Below, piece after piece: positions 23,357 through 31,130 of a stretch of DNA of 64,000 nt (position 1 is its first letter; the number at the start of each line of letters is the position of its first letter). The notes below the pieces were generated by a model. That model was not told the origin of the DNA and made no database searches. It saw nothing but the letters and a program-made list of their open reading frames with translations. This stretch comes from Flavobacterium potami (lineage in GTDB: Bacteria; Bacteroidota; Bacteroidia; Flavobacteriales; Flavobacteriaceae): the NCBI RefSeq assembly GCF_020026915.1, contig NZ_JAINUY010000010.1, forward strand, positions 54,923-118,922. The letters are read 5' to 3'. Both the position numbers and the translations under genes were made by a program.

Positions 23357-25534
23357 ATGATGAAAAAATTACGAATTTCACTTATCAATATACACGGACT
23401 TTTAAAAGGTTCTGGTCTTGAAATTGGGCGCGATGCCGATAATGGGGGCCAAACTAAATATATATACGAATTAGCAGAATTTTTATCACAGCATGAAGAT
23501 GTAGAACATGTTCATATTTTTACCAGATTAATAGATGATCCCTCACTTTCACCGGAATATTCAGTCCCTGTCGAAATTATTAATGATAAATTAGACATAA
23601 GGCGAATTCCTTTTTTGGGAAAAAAATACAAGTCTAAAGAACAGCTTTGGGAAGGTTTGGACACTTTCGTGAATGGCGCGATGCAACACATCAAACAGCA
23701 TAATATTTTTCCCGATTGGATTCACTCTCATTATGCCGATGCAGGATATGCCGCCGCCGAATTATCAGCCGTTTTAAATATTCCGTTTGCTCATACTGGA
23801 CATTCCTTAGGATTTTACAAAAAGAAAAAATTACTGGAAGGTGGACAAACCGAAGAAGAACTCGAAAAAAAGTTCAAATTCAAAGCCAGAATTGCCTCCG
23901 AAGAAAAAACACTTGAGCTTGCCGAATTTATCGTTACTTCTACAGAACAAGAAATTGAAACTTACAAAGCCTACAAAAATTTTGAATTAGGAAAATACCA
24001 CGCCATTTCTCCCGGAATTGATACCCGAAAGTTTGTTCCTTATTATTATCAAGAAAATGATTCGGACAAAAATATGGAAGAAGCACAAAGAAAATATTGG
24101 GTTGCCGAAACCATTTCAAAATTCTTGACCAACCCACACAAACCTATTATTTTGGCACTTTCGAGGCCAGATCGTCATAAAAACCTCAACACTTTAATTG
24201 AAGTCTACGGAAAAGACAAAGAGCTACAAAGTATGGCCAATCTGGTCATTTTTGCCGGAATTCGAAAAGATATCGCAAAAATGCCCGAGTCTGAAAAGAA
24301 TGTTTTAACAGATTTGCTTCTTTTAATGGACAAATACGATTTGTATGGAAAAATGGCGATTCCAAAAAAGCATGATGTCGAAAATGAAGTCTCTATTATT
24401 TATCGTTATGCCGCAGAAAAAAGAGGCGTTTTTGTGAATTTAGCATTACATGAAAATTTTGGCTTAACGGTTATTGAATCAGCAAGTTCAGGACTTCCGG
24501 TTGTGGTGACTCAAAACGGAGGGCCTTCAGAAATCATTCCGGTTTGTCAAAATGGCGAATTAGTAGATCCGCAACAAGAGAGTCAAATAAAAAAAGCACT
24601 TCGAAATATCTTAACAGATGAAAATCAATGGAAATATTACTCAAATAATGGCGCCATAAATATTCAAAAATACTACAGCTGGGTAAGTCACGTAAATCAA
24701 TATGTTGATTTGATCAAAGAAAATCTATCCGTTTCTTCGACCGGAATAAAGAAACAGCATTATCCAAACATCAATATTAGCCGACTAAAAAGAAAAGTAG
24801 ATCATCTACTGGTTTCTGATATTGACGGAACTTTAATCGAGCCTAAACTTTCGAATCCGGGTTTAAAAGAATTAAAATCGCATTTGATCAACCGGACCGA
24901 TAAAATGGCTTTTGCAATGGCATCTGGAAGAAATCTCCAATTAGTTAAAAAAGTGATTGACGAAGAAGAATTTCCCCTACCCGATTTTATTATTTGTTCT
25001 GTAGGAACAGAAATTTATTACACCAACGGAAAAGATTATATTCTGGATAAAGGCTGGGCAAAATTCCTTTCGGGAAGATGGAAAAGAGACGATATCGTCA
25101 ATAGATTGAAAGCCGTTAAGTGGATTCGATTGCAGGAAGAAGAAGCGCAGAATCCTTATAAAATCTCATATTATTATGATAACGAACACTACGATCACGA
25201 AGAATTAATTCGGGTTTTAGGAACAGGATGGTACAAAGTCAATATCATTCCGAGTCACGGACAGTTTTTAGATTTTATTCCCAAAAGAGCTTCTAAAGGA
25301 AATGCCATTAAATTCTTATGCCGTAAATGGTCAATTCCATTGGCAAATGTAATCGCAGCAGGAGATTCAGGCAATGATGTCGATATGTTTAGAGGTCCTG
25401 TAAAAGGGATTATTGTTGGAAACCGAAGTGAAGAGCTTGCCGCTTACGAAACTACCAAAAGTATTTATGTGGCTACAATGTCGGCTTCAGAAGGAATTTT
25501 AGAAGGATTAAAACATTACAAAATCATTAAATAA
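23357..25534 (+). CDS. Bidomain sucrose-phosphate synthase / sucrose-phosphate phosphatase
   Basis: Makes sucrose-6-phosphate from UDP-glucose and fructose-6-phosphate, then probably dephosphorylates it. 725 residues. Residues about 1-465 are a GT4 sucrose-phosphate synthase with the family signatures LEIGRDADNGGQTKYIYELA, WIHSHYADAGYAAAELSAVL, AHTGHSLGFYKKK, SRPDRHKN and the E-x7-E segment ALHENFGLTVIESASSGLP. Residues about 480-725 are a HAD phosphatase of the SPP type with all catalytic motifs: SDIDGTLIEP, ASGRN, the Lys in KRASKGNAI and AAGDSGNDVDMF. Because these motifs are intact, one protein could perform both steps. It sits between a fructokinase and a GH32-like hydrolase. Sucrose synthesis is unusual in Bacteroidota and normally serves osmoprotection. 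Confidence 0.9.
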   Translation: MMKKLRISLINIHGLLKGSGLEIGRDADNGGQTKYIYELAEFLSQHEDVEHVHIFTRLIDDPSLSPEYSVPVEIINDKLDIRRIPFLGKKYKSKEQLWEGLDTFVNGAMQHIKQHNIFPDWIHSHYADAGYAAAELSAVLNIPFAHTGHSLGFYKKKKLLEGGQTEEELEKKFKFKARIASEEKTLELAEFIVTSTEQEIETYKAYKNFELGKYHAISPGIDTRKFVPYYYQENDSDKNMEEAQRKYWVAETISKFLTNPHKPIILALSRPDRHKNLNTLIEVYGKDKELQSMANLVIFAGIRKDIAKMPESEKNVLTDLLLLMDKYDLYGKMAIPKKHDVENEVSIIYRYAAEKRGVFVNLALHENFGLTVIESASSGLPVVVTQNGGPSEIIPVCQNGELVDPQQESQIKKALRNILTDENQWKYYSNNGAINIQKYYSWVSHVNQYVDLIKENLSVSSTGIKKQHYPNINISRLKRKVDHLLVSDIDGTLIEPKLSNPGLKELKSHLINRTDKMAFAMASGRNLQLVKKVIDEEEFPLPDFIICSVGTEIYYTNGKDYILDKGWAKFLSGRWKRDDIVNRLKAVKWIRLQEEEAQNPYKISYYYDNEHYDHEELIRVLGTGWYKVNIIPSHGQFLDFIPKRASKGNAIKFLCRKWSIPLANVIAAGDSGNDVDMFRGPVKGIIVGNRSEELAAYETTKSIYVATMSASEGILEGLKHYKIIK

Positions 25535-25540
25535 AAAAAA

Positions 25541-25601
25541 GCCACGAATTACACCAATTTACACCAATTTCAAATTCGAGAAAATTAGTGCAATTCGTGG
25601 C
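25541..25601. repeat. Imperfect inverted repeat between sps and the GH32-like gene
   Basis: Two 20-base arms (25541-25560 and 25582-25601) match at 18 of 20 positions, with outer ends GCCACGAATT and AATTCGTGGC. The left arm includes a tandem ACACCAATTT (25551-25570). The A-rich flanks could let it act as a terminator or processing site. It looks like a dispersed intergenic hairpin family. Confidence 0.55.
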
Positions 25602-25633
25602 AAAAAATATACAATCATAAAATAAGTAATAAA

Positions 25634-27166
25634 ATGTATTCAGGTTCAGGATTTAGCAATTGGGAAATTGGAGATGTTGATGTATTTATAGATGAAAAAG
25701 GAGTTCATCATTTATTTCATTTAATTATCCCTAATCACGATTATATTGCGCACGCGGTTTCAAAAGATGGTCTTTCGTGGAAAAGGGTAAAAAATGCCAT
25801 ATTTGTCGGTGATCCAGGCGAATGGGACGACGATATGCTTTGGACGATGCATGTCAGCAAAAAGTCGGAAGGTGAAGGTTATGAAATGTATTACACCGGA
25901 CTTAAACGTCAAGACAAAGGAATTGAACAAAAGGTTGGACGAGCTGTTTCTGCCGATTTGATTACCTGGAAAAAAGAAAATCTATACGGACTTCCATTCA
26001 AAAGCGAAGCACCGCATTATGAAGGTCAAAACAACAATCCGAGAAAATGGATTAGTTTTCGGGATCCTTTCAAATACCAATACAAAGGCGACGATTATAT
26101 GCTGATTTGTGCCAGAAGTGCCTCTGGACCAACGTATCGTAGGGGTTGTATTGCCGTTGCAAAAAGAGAAAAAGAAGGTTTTGTACTTCAAAAACCATTA
26201 CATATTCCGTATGTGTATGACGATGTTGAATGTCCTTGTGTATTTGAAATTAAAGGAACTCATTATCTTTTAGGTTCTATTAGAGAAGATATTAAAGTCC
26301 GTTATTGGTCTTCCTCAGAATTTAGAGGTGAATACTCCGCTTTTCATAATAATGTTTTGCTTCCACAAGGAAATTATGCCGCACGTGTTGTAAAAGATGG
26401 AAAACACTTTTTAGTTTACAATTTCTATTTTGCTGACGGAAATGTGAATACACATCGCGTTATTCCGCCGCCAAAGGAAGTTACAGTAGATAAAAGTGGT
26501 AGGCTTTTACTGAGAAGTTATTATTATTGGGAAAAATTATATCAGAAAACCATTCACCAAAAAGATTTACCACAGCCAATGCCAATTTTGGGAAATCCAA
26601 CAGCAGAATTTGTGCAGGAAAATGAAAATAAATGGAGATTTGGATGCCGAAGCGGTTATGAAATTTATTGTTTTGAAAAACCGTCAAATGATTTTATTTG
26701 GGAAGGAACGCTTTCTGTGGAAGGAATGGGAAAAACTGGATTTGTTATTGAATGTGATAAAGAAGGAACAGCGTATTATATTTCAATCGACTTTATGAAT
26801 GGTTTTGTCCAGTTTAGAGCTTGGGGATTTAATGAAAAAGACGTTAAAAACAATTTTATTTTTGAAAACATCCAAACCAATCAATTTGAAATTGGCGAAG
26901 AAAAACAGATTTCTTTTAAAATTATCCGTTACGGAAATTATTATGAACTTTCGATCAACGATATCGTAAAATTGACTTTACTGGATTTTAAATACAACGA
27001 AGGAAAAGTCGGAATTTATGTTTGTTCGGCTGTAATTTCTATTAGTGATTCACAAATTCATGTAATTCCAGAACCAGAAAATGAATATGCGGCTTCGGAT
27101 CCTGAAAAATACAATGAAGATTATAATAGAATGATGCAGATTGACACTCGAACAAACGTCAATTAA
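25634..27166 (+). CDS. GH32/GH68-clan (GH-J) glycoside hydrolase, probable intracellular sucrose hydrolase
   Basis: 510 residues without a signal peptide. Residues about 1-310 look like a five-bladed beta-propeller of clan GH-J: an N-terminal acidic motif (NWEIGDVDVFIDEKGVHHLF), the transition-state RDP motif in WISFRDPFKY and the EC motif in DDVECPCVFEI, whose Glu would be the acid/base. Residues about 330-490 form a beta-sandwich (GTAYYISIDFMNGFVQFRAW). The canonical WMNDPNG nucleophile motif is altered to a DVDV form, so the exact substrate is uncertain. Next to fructokinase and sucrose-phosphate synthase, sucrose or a fructoside is the likely substrate. A PPC-domain gene follows after 12 bases. 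Confidence 0.75.
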   Translation: MYSGSGFSNWEIGDVDVFIDEKGVHHLFHLIIPNHDYIAHAVSKDGLSWKRVKNAIFVGDPGEWDDDMLWTMHVSKKSEGEGYEMYYTGLKRQDKGIEQKVGRAVSADLITWKKENLYGLPFKSEAPHYEGQNNNPRKWISFRDPFKYQYKGDDYMLICARSASGPTYRRGCIAVAKREKEGFVLQKPLHIPYVYDDVECPCVFEIKGTHYLLGSIREDIKVRYWSSSEFRGEYSAFHNNVLLPQGNYAARVVKDGKHFLVYNFYFADGNVNTHRVIPPPKEVTVDKSGRLLLRSYYYWEKLYQKTIHQKDLPQPMPILGNPTAEFVQENENKWRFGCRSGYEIYCFEKPSNDFIWEGTLSVEGMGKTGFVIECDKEGTAYYISIDFMNGFVQFRAWGFNEKDVKNNFIFENIQTNQFEIGEEKQISFKIIRYGNYYELSINDIVKLTLLDFKYNEGKVGIYVCSAVISISDSQIHVIPEPENEYAASDPEKYNEDYNRMMQIDTRTNVN

Positions 27167-27178
27167 TTTTACACGATT

Positions 27179-27700
27179 ATGAAAATAGAAATCAAAAAAA
27201 TTACAAGTTTGTTACTATTAAGTTTCGCTTTTAATTTCTCTCACGCCCAACAAAAAGACAGTGAAAAATGTCGTTACACGAAAACACCGCAAGGTTATCT
27301 GATGGTTCTTCGCGAAGGCGATAATGTTTTGGCTTTAATTGAAAATCTGGCTAAAGAACAAAATATTCCATCAGCCAATTTTACCGGAATTGGTTTTGCA
27401 CAAGATGCTACTTTTGGATTTTATGATTTTAGTGAAAAGAAATTTCATCCAAAAACATTCAATAAAGTCGAAATGGGAAGTATTACAGGATCAATTGCTT
27501 GGAGTGGCGACAAACCTTCTATACATATGCACGGCGTTGCAACAGATAATAAATTTGACGCTTACGGTGGGCACATTTTAGGATTGAAAGTTGGAACCGG
27601 TTCGATGGAAATTTACATTACAGTAAACCCTGAAAAATTAGAAAGAAAAGTAGAACAACCACTGAATGCGAATGTTTTACAATTGCCTTGTTTGAAATAA
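27179..27700 (+). CDS. Exported PPC/DUF296-domain protein
   Basis: 173 residues with a signal peptide (ISSLLLLSFAFNFSHAQ-like segment, cleavage after HAQ). The mature part is a PPC (DUF296) domain: YLMVLREGDNVLALIENLAK, NFTGIGFAQDATFGFYD, GSITGSIAW, then the conserved HMHGVATDNKFDAYGGHIL with its likely metal-binding histidines. PPC domains are best known from AT-hook DNA-binding proteins, but single-domain bacterial forms are not thought to bind DNA, and the signal peptide here places it outside the cytoplasm. It follows the GH32-like gene by 12 bases, suggesting co-transcription. Function unknown. Confidence 0.75.
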   Translation: MKIEIKKITSLLLLSFAFNFSHAQQKDSEKCRYTKTPQGYLMVLREGDNVLALIENLAKEQNIPSANFTGIGFAQDATFGFYDFSEKKFHPKTFNKVEMGSITGSIAWSGDKPSIHMHGVATDNKFDAYGGHILGLKVGTGSMEIYITVNPEKLERKVEQPLNANVLQLPCLK

Positions 27701-27973
27701 ATTTTTACTCGCGTAATTTTAATTTAAACACATAGAAACATAGTTTTAGATTGTGTGTAAAGACGTTTCACTCACATCAATACACATAGCGCTCAAGTGG
27801 TAAACTTTGTCCGCAAAACTATGTGTTAGAAACTAGTTTCTTTTTGTATTCTTTTCCAAATCAGAAATTCTATGTTTCTATGTGTTTAAAAATTGGATCA
27901 GTGAGCAATAAAATTGTTTTTATTTTGAAAGATTAAACTTATATTGGCATTTCTAAACTGATACTTTTATAAA
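27701..27973. other. Intergenic region occupied mainly by a MITE-like repeat
   Basis: 273 bases. It is largely filled by the 168-bp inverted-repeat element at 27723-27890; the rest is the short AT-rich leader of the Crp/Fnr gene. Confidence 0.7.
27723..27890. repeat. MITE-like element, copy A (168 bp, 21-bp perfect terminal inverted repeats)
   Basis: Ends 27723-27743 and 27870-27890 are perfect inverted repeats with core AAACACATAGAAACATAG. Inside lies TATGTGTTAGAAACTAGTTT, which contains the 14-bp palindrome AGAAACTAGTTTCT. A related copy is at 34553-34738 and a degenerate one at 44034-44108. No ORF inside. Confidence 0.8.
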
Positions 27974-28564
27974 ATGCCACAAAATCCTTCTCCAGAAGAT
28001 GTAAAGAAAATTTTCGAAAGATATTTTACTGCCGATATGAATGTCTGGAAAGGCTTTTCGGAGAAAATTAAAGTCCGTGAATTCGAGAAATCTGACATTA
28101 TTAAGGATTATAACGGCGTTGAAAAATACCTCAACATTGTGATAAAAGGCTCGGCAGGATTATTTGTTTGGGATGGCAAAAGAGACATTTGCATTAATTT
28201 GTTGTATGAAAATAGTTTTATCAGCGATTATATGTCTTTTCTAAATCAGCAACCATCTGTTATTAAGACCGAAGCTTTGGAAGATATTACATTATGGTCC
28301 ATTTTTCATCAGGATTTAAATGAATTGTATCAAAGATCTGAAACAGGTTTACGAATTGGAAAAGCCATTTCTGAAATGCTTTATGTACGTAAACAGCAAG
28401 AACAAATCAACCTTTTGACGCTTTCACCGCAGGAACGATATTTAAAACTCATTGAAGGACGTCCGGAAATTTTTCAGAGAACTCCACTCAAAATCATTGC
28501 TTCCTATCTCGGATTAACGGCTGAAAGTTTAAGCCGAATTCGAAAAAGAGTTATGGAAAAATGA
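27974..28564 (+). CDS. Crp/Fnr-family transcriptional regulator
   Basis: 196 residues. An N-terminal cyclic-nucleotide-binding-like beta-roll (VREFEKSDIIKDYNGVEKYL, VIKGSAGLFVWDGKRDICIN) is followed by a dimerisation helix and a C-terminal helix-turn-helix (PLKIIASYLGLTAESLSRIR). No N-terminal Cys cluster is present, so it is not a classical Fe-S FNR. This type is common in Flavobacteria as a single-gene regulator next to its target. A CPBP protease gene follows after 75 bases on the same strand and may be its target. Confidence 0.88.
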   Translation: MPQNPSPEDVKKIFERYFTADMNVWKGFSEKIKVREFEKSDIIKDYNGVEKYLNIVIKGSAGLFVWDGKRDICINLLYENSFISDYMSFLNQQPSVIKTEALEDITLWSIFHQDLNELYQRSETGLRIGKAISEMLYVRKQQEQINLLTLSPQERYLKLIEGRPEIFQRTPLKIIASYLGLTAESLSRIRKRVMEK

Positions 28565-28604
28565 TTTCTTACCCAAAGTCAATTTTAGTTTCAATCTGGC
28601 TCAC

Positions 28605-28612
28605 TAAGTTTG
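28605..28612 (+). promoter_or_regulatory. Candidate -7 element (TAAGTTTG) for the CPBP protease gene
   Basis: TAAGTTTG fits TAnnTTTG, 27 bases before the ATG at 28640, which leaves a short leader. No TTAATCTA-type palindrome precedes it, unlike the three regulon promoters described elsewhere. Confidence 0.45.
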
Positions 28613-28639
28613 CTTCACTAAACCAAACAAATTGAACTC

Positions 28640-29329
28640 ATGAAAAATAAAATCAACTTCGGTGCTATTATAGTTTATTACATAATTGCTGTAATCTGCA
28701 GATATGCAGCTACTAAAACTAATTTATTATCTGGAATAGAAAATCCGTATTTAGTAATTTTGCTTCGCGGTGTTGGTCCAGCTTTGGGTGCTTTGGCTGC
28801 CATAAAAATATTCGCTCTTAAAAATCCAATGTCGTTAAAAGGAATCTACAAAAATGCAATTGTTCCATTTGCTGTTTATTGGATTCTTCCAGCAGTTTTA
28901 ATCGCAAGTTCTTATTATTTTACAATTGGTAAATTCCCAATTTTATTAATGTTTACAATTTTAGTTTACGGACTTTTAGAAGAAATTGGATGGCGTGGAT
29001 TTTTGCAAGAACAATTAAAATCTCTACCTAAGTTTACCTCGATATTAATTATTGCAGTTCTTTGGTTTGCGTGGCATTTAAATTTCGAAATGACAGCAAG
29101 TAACTTGATTTTCTTCGGTATCATTTTCTTTGGAACATGGGGAATCGGAAAAGTATATTCTTCTACAGGATCGTTATTGGCAGCTGCGGGAGTACATTCG
29201 TTGAACAATTTCTTTCGTAACGGTCTTCATGAAACAGAACTTACTTTAATTGTTGTTTTACTTATAATTTGGGTTGGATTTATAATTATCTATAATAGAA
29301 AATATAAAACAGCTGTAAATCCTGCTTAA
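28640..29329 (+). CDS. CPBP-family intramembrane metalloprotease
   Basis: 229 residues with about seven or eight hydrophobic segments. The CPBP (Abi/CAAX-like) catalytic motifs are visible: EEIGWRGFLQ (EExxxR), FAWHLNF with its His, and the late AGVHSLNNFF motif. Family members are intramembrane glutamic/metal-type endopeptidases, in some cases linked to prenyl-protein processing or bacteriocin immunity; the substrate here is unknown. Downstream of a Crp/Fnr regulator; ends at a shared bidirectional terminator. Confidence 0.85.
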   Translation: MKNKINFGAIIVYYIIAVICRYAATKTNLLSGIENPYLVILLRGVGPALGALAAIKIFALKNPMSLKGIYKNAIVPFAVYWILPAVLIASSYYFTIGKFPILLMFTILVYGLLEEIGWRGFLQEQLKSLPKFTSILIIAVLWFAWHLNFEMTASNLIFFGIIFFGTWGIGKVYSSTGSLLAAAGVHSLNNFFRNGLHETELTLIVVLLIIWVGFIIIYNRKYKTAVNPA

Positions 29330-29354
29330 ACCGATATATTTTAATTTTATTTAT

Positions 29355-29395
29355 AAAAAAACTGCGCAAATGTTATGAGTTTGCGCAGTTTTTTA
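29355..29395. terminator. Bidirectional terminator
   Basis: AAAAAACTGCGCAAA pairs with TTTGCGCAGTTTTTT around a TGTTATGAG loop. It lies between two convergent genes and has A/T tracts on both sides. Confidence 0.85.
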
Positions 29396-29407
29396 TTTTG
29401 ATAAAAT

Positions 29408-29764
29408 TTAATTCAGTCTTTCTGTAGTTTCCATTCTCAAACAATATTCACTTCCTAAATAAAGTGGGTTTCCATGTTTTTCTGACCAAAATCCGTCTAG
29501 AATATCTTTATTGATACATCTGTAAACCGCAACGCCTTTATAGGTTTCATTATCGTCGCCTTTGTAATTGAAATTAATGACCAAAATATTGTCTTTGAAA
29601 AATCCGTGTCCTTTTTGTTTGGAATCATTGATAGTCCAATCTGCAACAATTCTATTGTTTTTATCTAAAGTTAATCCTAAAACGCCTTTATAGGTTATCT
29701 GATTACTTTCATCCTGATTGCTTCCTGAAATAGCATAATTTCCAACTAAATCTTGTACTGTCAT
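29408..29764 (-). CDS. Hypothetical protein, probable small beta-barrel
   Basis: 118 residues, no signal peptide. It is strand-rich with a lipocalin-like rhythm: VGNYAISGSN, YKGVLGLTLDKNNRIVADWT, GHGFFKDNILVINFNY, GVAVYRCINKDILDGFWSE. I recognise no named family. It stands alone on the minus strand and shares the bidirectional terminator with the CPBP gene. Confidence 0.6.
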   Translation of the reverse strand: MTVQDLVGNYAISGSNQDESNQITYKGVLGLTLDKNNRIVADWTINDSKQKGHGFFKDNILVINFNYKGDDNETYKGVAVYRCINKDILDGFWSEKHGNPLYLGSEYCLRMETTERLN

Positions 29765-29960
29765 TCGTTATTAATATAAAGCGGCAAAGATAAAAATATC
29801 AGACCATTTCTGAAAAGTAAAAGCAGTGAGAAATCTTGATTTCGATTCGTAATGAAAATTTAGCAACTGTAAATGAGAATCGTATAAAATAACCCGAAAT
29901 CTAATTTTTAATTTTAATACTATAAGTTTTTCAAATTTTATTAATTAAAAAAAACGGATT

Positions 29961-30290
29961 ATGACAACTGACAGATACACCAATTACGACGATGACAATA
30001 TAGAAAATCAAAATTTTTCGGAACAATATAATGATCCCTTTGACGAGCGTTTTCTTTTGGAAGAAAAGCAATTGAGTGATAAAGATTATATAGATAGCGA
30101 ATACTCAAATGCATTAGATAGAAATAATGAAGATGATTTTGATTTCGAAGAAAATACTCCCGAAAGTGACCTCGAAGACGAAGATGATGATTTGGACCCA
30201 GACGATATGGATGATGATCTTGTAGAACGCTATGATGAAAATGATCGCGAACCCGAAACTTTTACAGATGATGGTTATAAAGTTGATTAA
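29961..30290 (+). CDS. Highly acidic hypothetical protein
   Basis: 109 residues, extremely rich in Asp, Glu and Asn, with runs such as DLEDEDDDLDPDDMDDDLVE. No signal peptide, membrane segment or cysteine; probably disordered. Similar small acidic proteins are seen in Flavobacteria but I cannot assign a role (cation buffering, a protein-binding decoy or DNA mimicry are possibilities only). It is a single gene with its own terminator. Confidence 0.6.
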   Translation: MTTDRYTNYDDDNIENQNFSEQYNDPFDERFLLEEKQLSDKDYIDSEYSNALDRNNEDDFDFEENTPESDLEDEDDDLDPDDMDDDLVERYDENDREPETFTDDGYKVD

Positions 30291-30292
30291 CC

Positions 30293-30331
30293 AAAAAAAA
30301 TGCTAAACGAAATTGTTTAGCATTTTTTTTT
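30293..30331 (+). terminator. Terminator after the acidic-protein gene
   Basis: AAAATGCTAAAC pairs with GTTTAGCATTTT around GAAATT, followed by a T-run. The A-run before the stem makes it bidirectional, so it can also end the minus-strand remnant. Confidence 0.85.
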
Positions 30332-30524
30332 GAATTAAATCTGCTTTCGCGAAGATTATTTTTTCCTCTTTAAATTTTAAATCAAAGATTCCTCCTAGTT
30401 TTCTTTCCGAAAAATCTCCGGTAAATTCTACTTGCAGATGTACGTTTTCTTCATCTTTTACATTCAGTTTTACTAACGTTGTATTGGTATTATAACCTAT
30501 AAAACAACCTACGCATTGTTGCAA
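30303..30524 (-). pseudogene. Probable 3' remnant of an unidentified gene, overlapping an SDR remnant
   Basis: A 73-codon frame opening only with TTG. Its protein-like part is GYNTNTTLVKLNVKDEENVH through FSERKLGGIFDLKFKEEKII, a strand-rich C-terminal segment that could belong to a larger protein. Its 5' end overlaps, in another frame, the last codons of a truncated short-chain dehydrogenase start. This arrangement suggests a deletion that fused the beginning of one gene to the end of another. It may not be expressed as a protein; I cannot name the parent gene. Confidence 0.4.
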
Positions 30525-30612
30525 TTACATTCCATCCTTTTGCCTGAAATAATTTAGCGGTTTCTTTTCCTAAACCCGATGACGCACCGGTAATAAAAAT
30601 GGTCTTTCTCAT
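30490..30612 (-). pseudogene. Truncated short-chain dehydrogenase (5' fragment only)
   Basis: The minus-strand ATG at 30610-30612 opens MRKTIFITGASSGLGKETAK and continues LFQAKGWNVIATMR, the unmistakable N-terminus of an SDR oxidoreductase with the TGxxxGxG nucleotide-binding motif. After about 34 residues the similarity ends, and a stop follows at 30490-30492. The remaining 200 or so residues of a normal SDR are missing. Downstream sequence belongs to a different gene fragment, so this is a decayed gene. Confidence 0.7.
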
Positions 30613-30778
30613 GATTGTAGTGTTTTTACTAATTGTACACTGCAAAGTTGCTCCAAATGGATTTTTAGGATGTAGCCAAAAAGGAGAATTGATAAGTCTA
30701 AATTACGGCAGCAGCATAATTCTCTTTTTTCTAAAAATTGATGTTTTTCATATAAAATACAACGACCATTTCATAAAA

Positions 30779-30794
30779 TAACGAAATATCGTAA
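30779..30794. promoter_or_regulatory. Palindromic box of the TTACGATATATCGTAA family (copy 1)
   Basis: TAACGAAATATCGTAA, two differences from the perfect palindrome at 32351. The preceding bases ATAAAAT are also shared by all three copies. Confidence 0.6.
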
Positions 30795-30972
30795 ATCAAA
30801 AAACGCCTGAAATTTACGAATTCCTTTAAAACAAAGGCTTTAACATTAAAGGCACATTAATTGGCTATTCTCTGGCATCAACATACAATTTTAAAATGCC
30901 AAACATGAAAACACGCTTTTTTCCATTTACACGAGATCCTATAATTAAAAAATTGGAGAAAAATTTGACTTC

Positions 30973-31017
30973 TTAATCTAGATTAACCGATGCAGGTTTC
31001 ATTCTACAATACATTTG
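30973..31017 (+). promoter_or_regulatory. Activator-type promoter: TTAATCTAGATTAA, 23 bases, TACATTTG
   Basis: Perfect 14-bp palindrome at 30973-30986, then exactly 23 bases, then the -7 element TACATTTG at 31010-31017. The identical layout recurs before the genes at 42756 and 46650. The palindrome centre is about 43 bases upstream of the expected transcription start, a class II activator position. Confidence 0.7.
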
Positions 31018-31130
31018 CATCATACCAATAACAAAAGAAAACACAAAACGACTTAAAAGTTAATATTTTAAACTTAAAAGTCATTTTAAATTAAAAACAT
31101 AAAACAATATTAATCTAAATATCAAAAACC

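Larger units (their letters stand above)
30613..31130. other. 518-bp regulatory region upstream of the alpha/beta hydrolase gene
   Basis: No supported ORF. It contains a palindromic box (30779-30794), a possible sigma-54-like GGCAC...TTGGC element (30851-30865) and a palindrome-plus-TAnnTTTG promoter (30973-31017). The first part is also the upstream region of the SDR remnant on the minus strand. Confidence 0.6.

Noticed and set aside
30599..30781. Plus-strand 60-codon hydrophobic frame
   Set aside because: It starts inside the SDR remnant and runs through a regulatory region; nothing supports translation.
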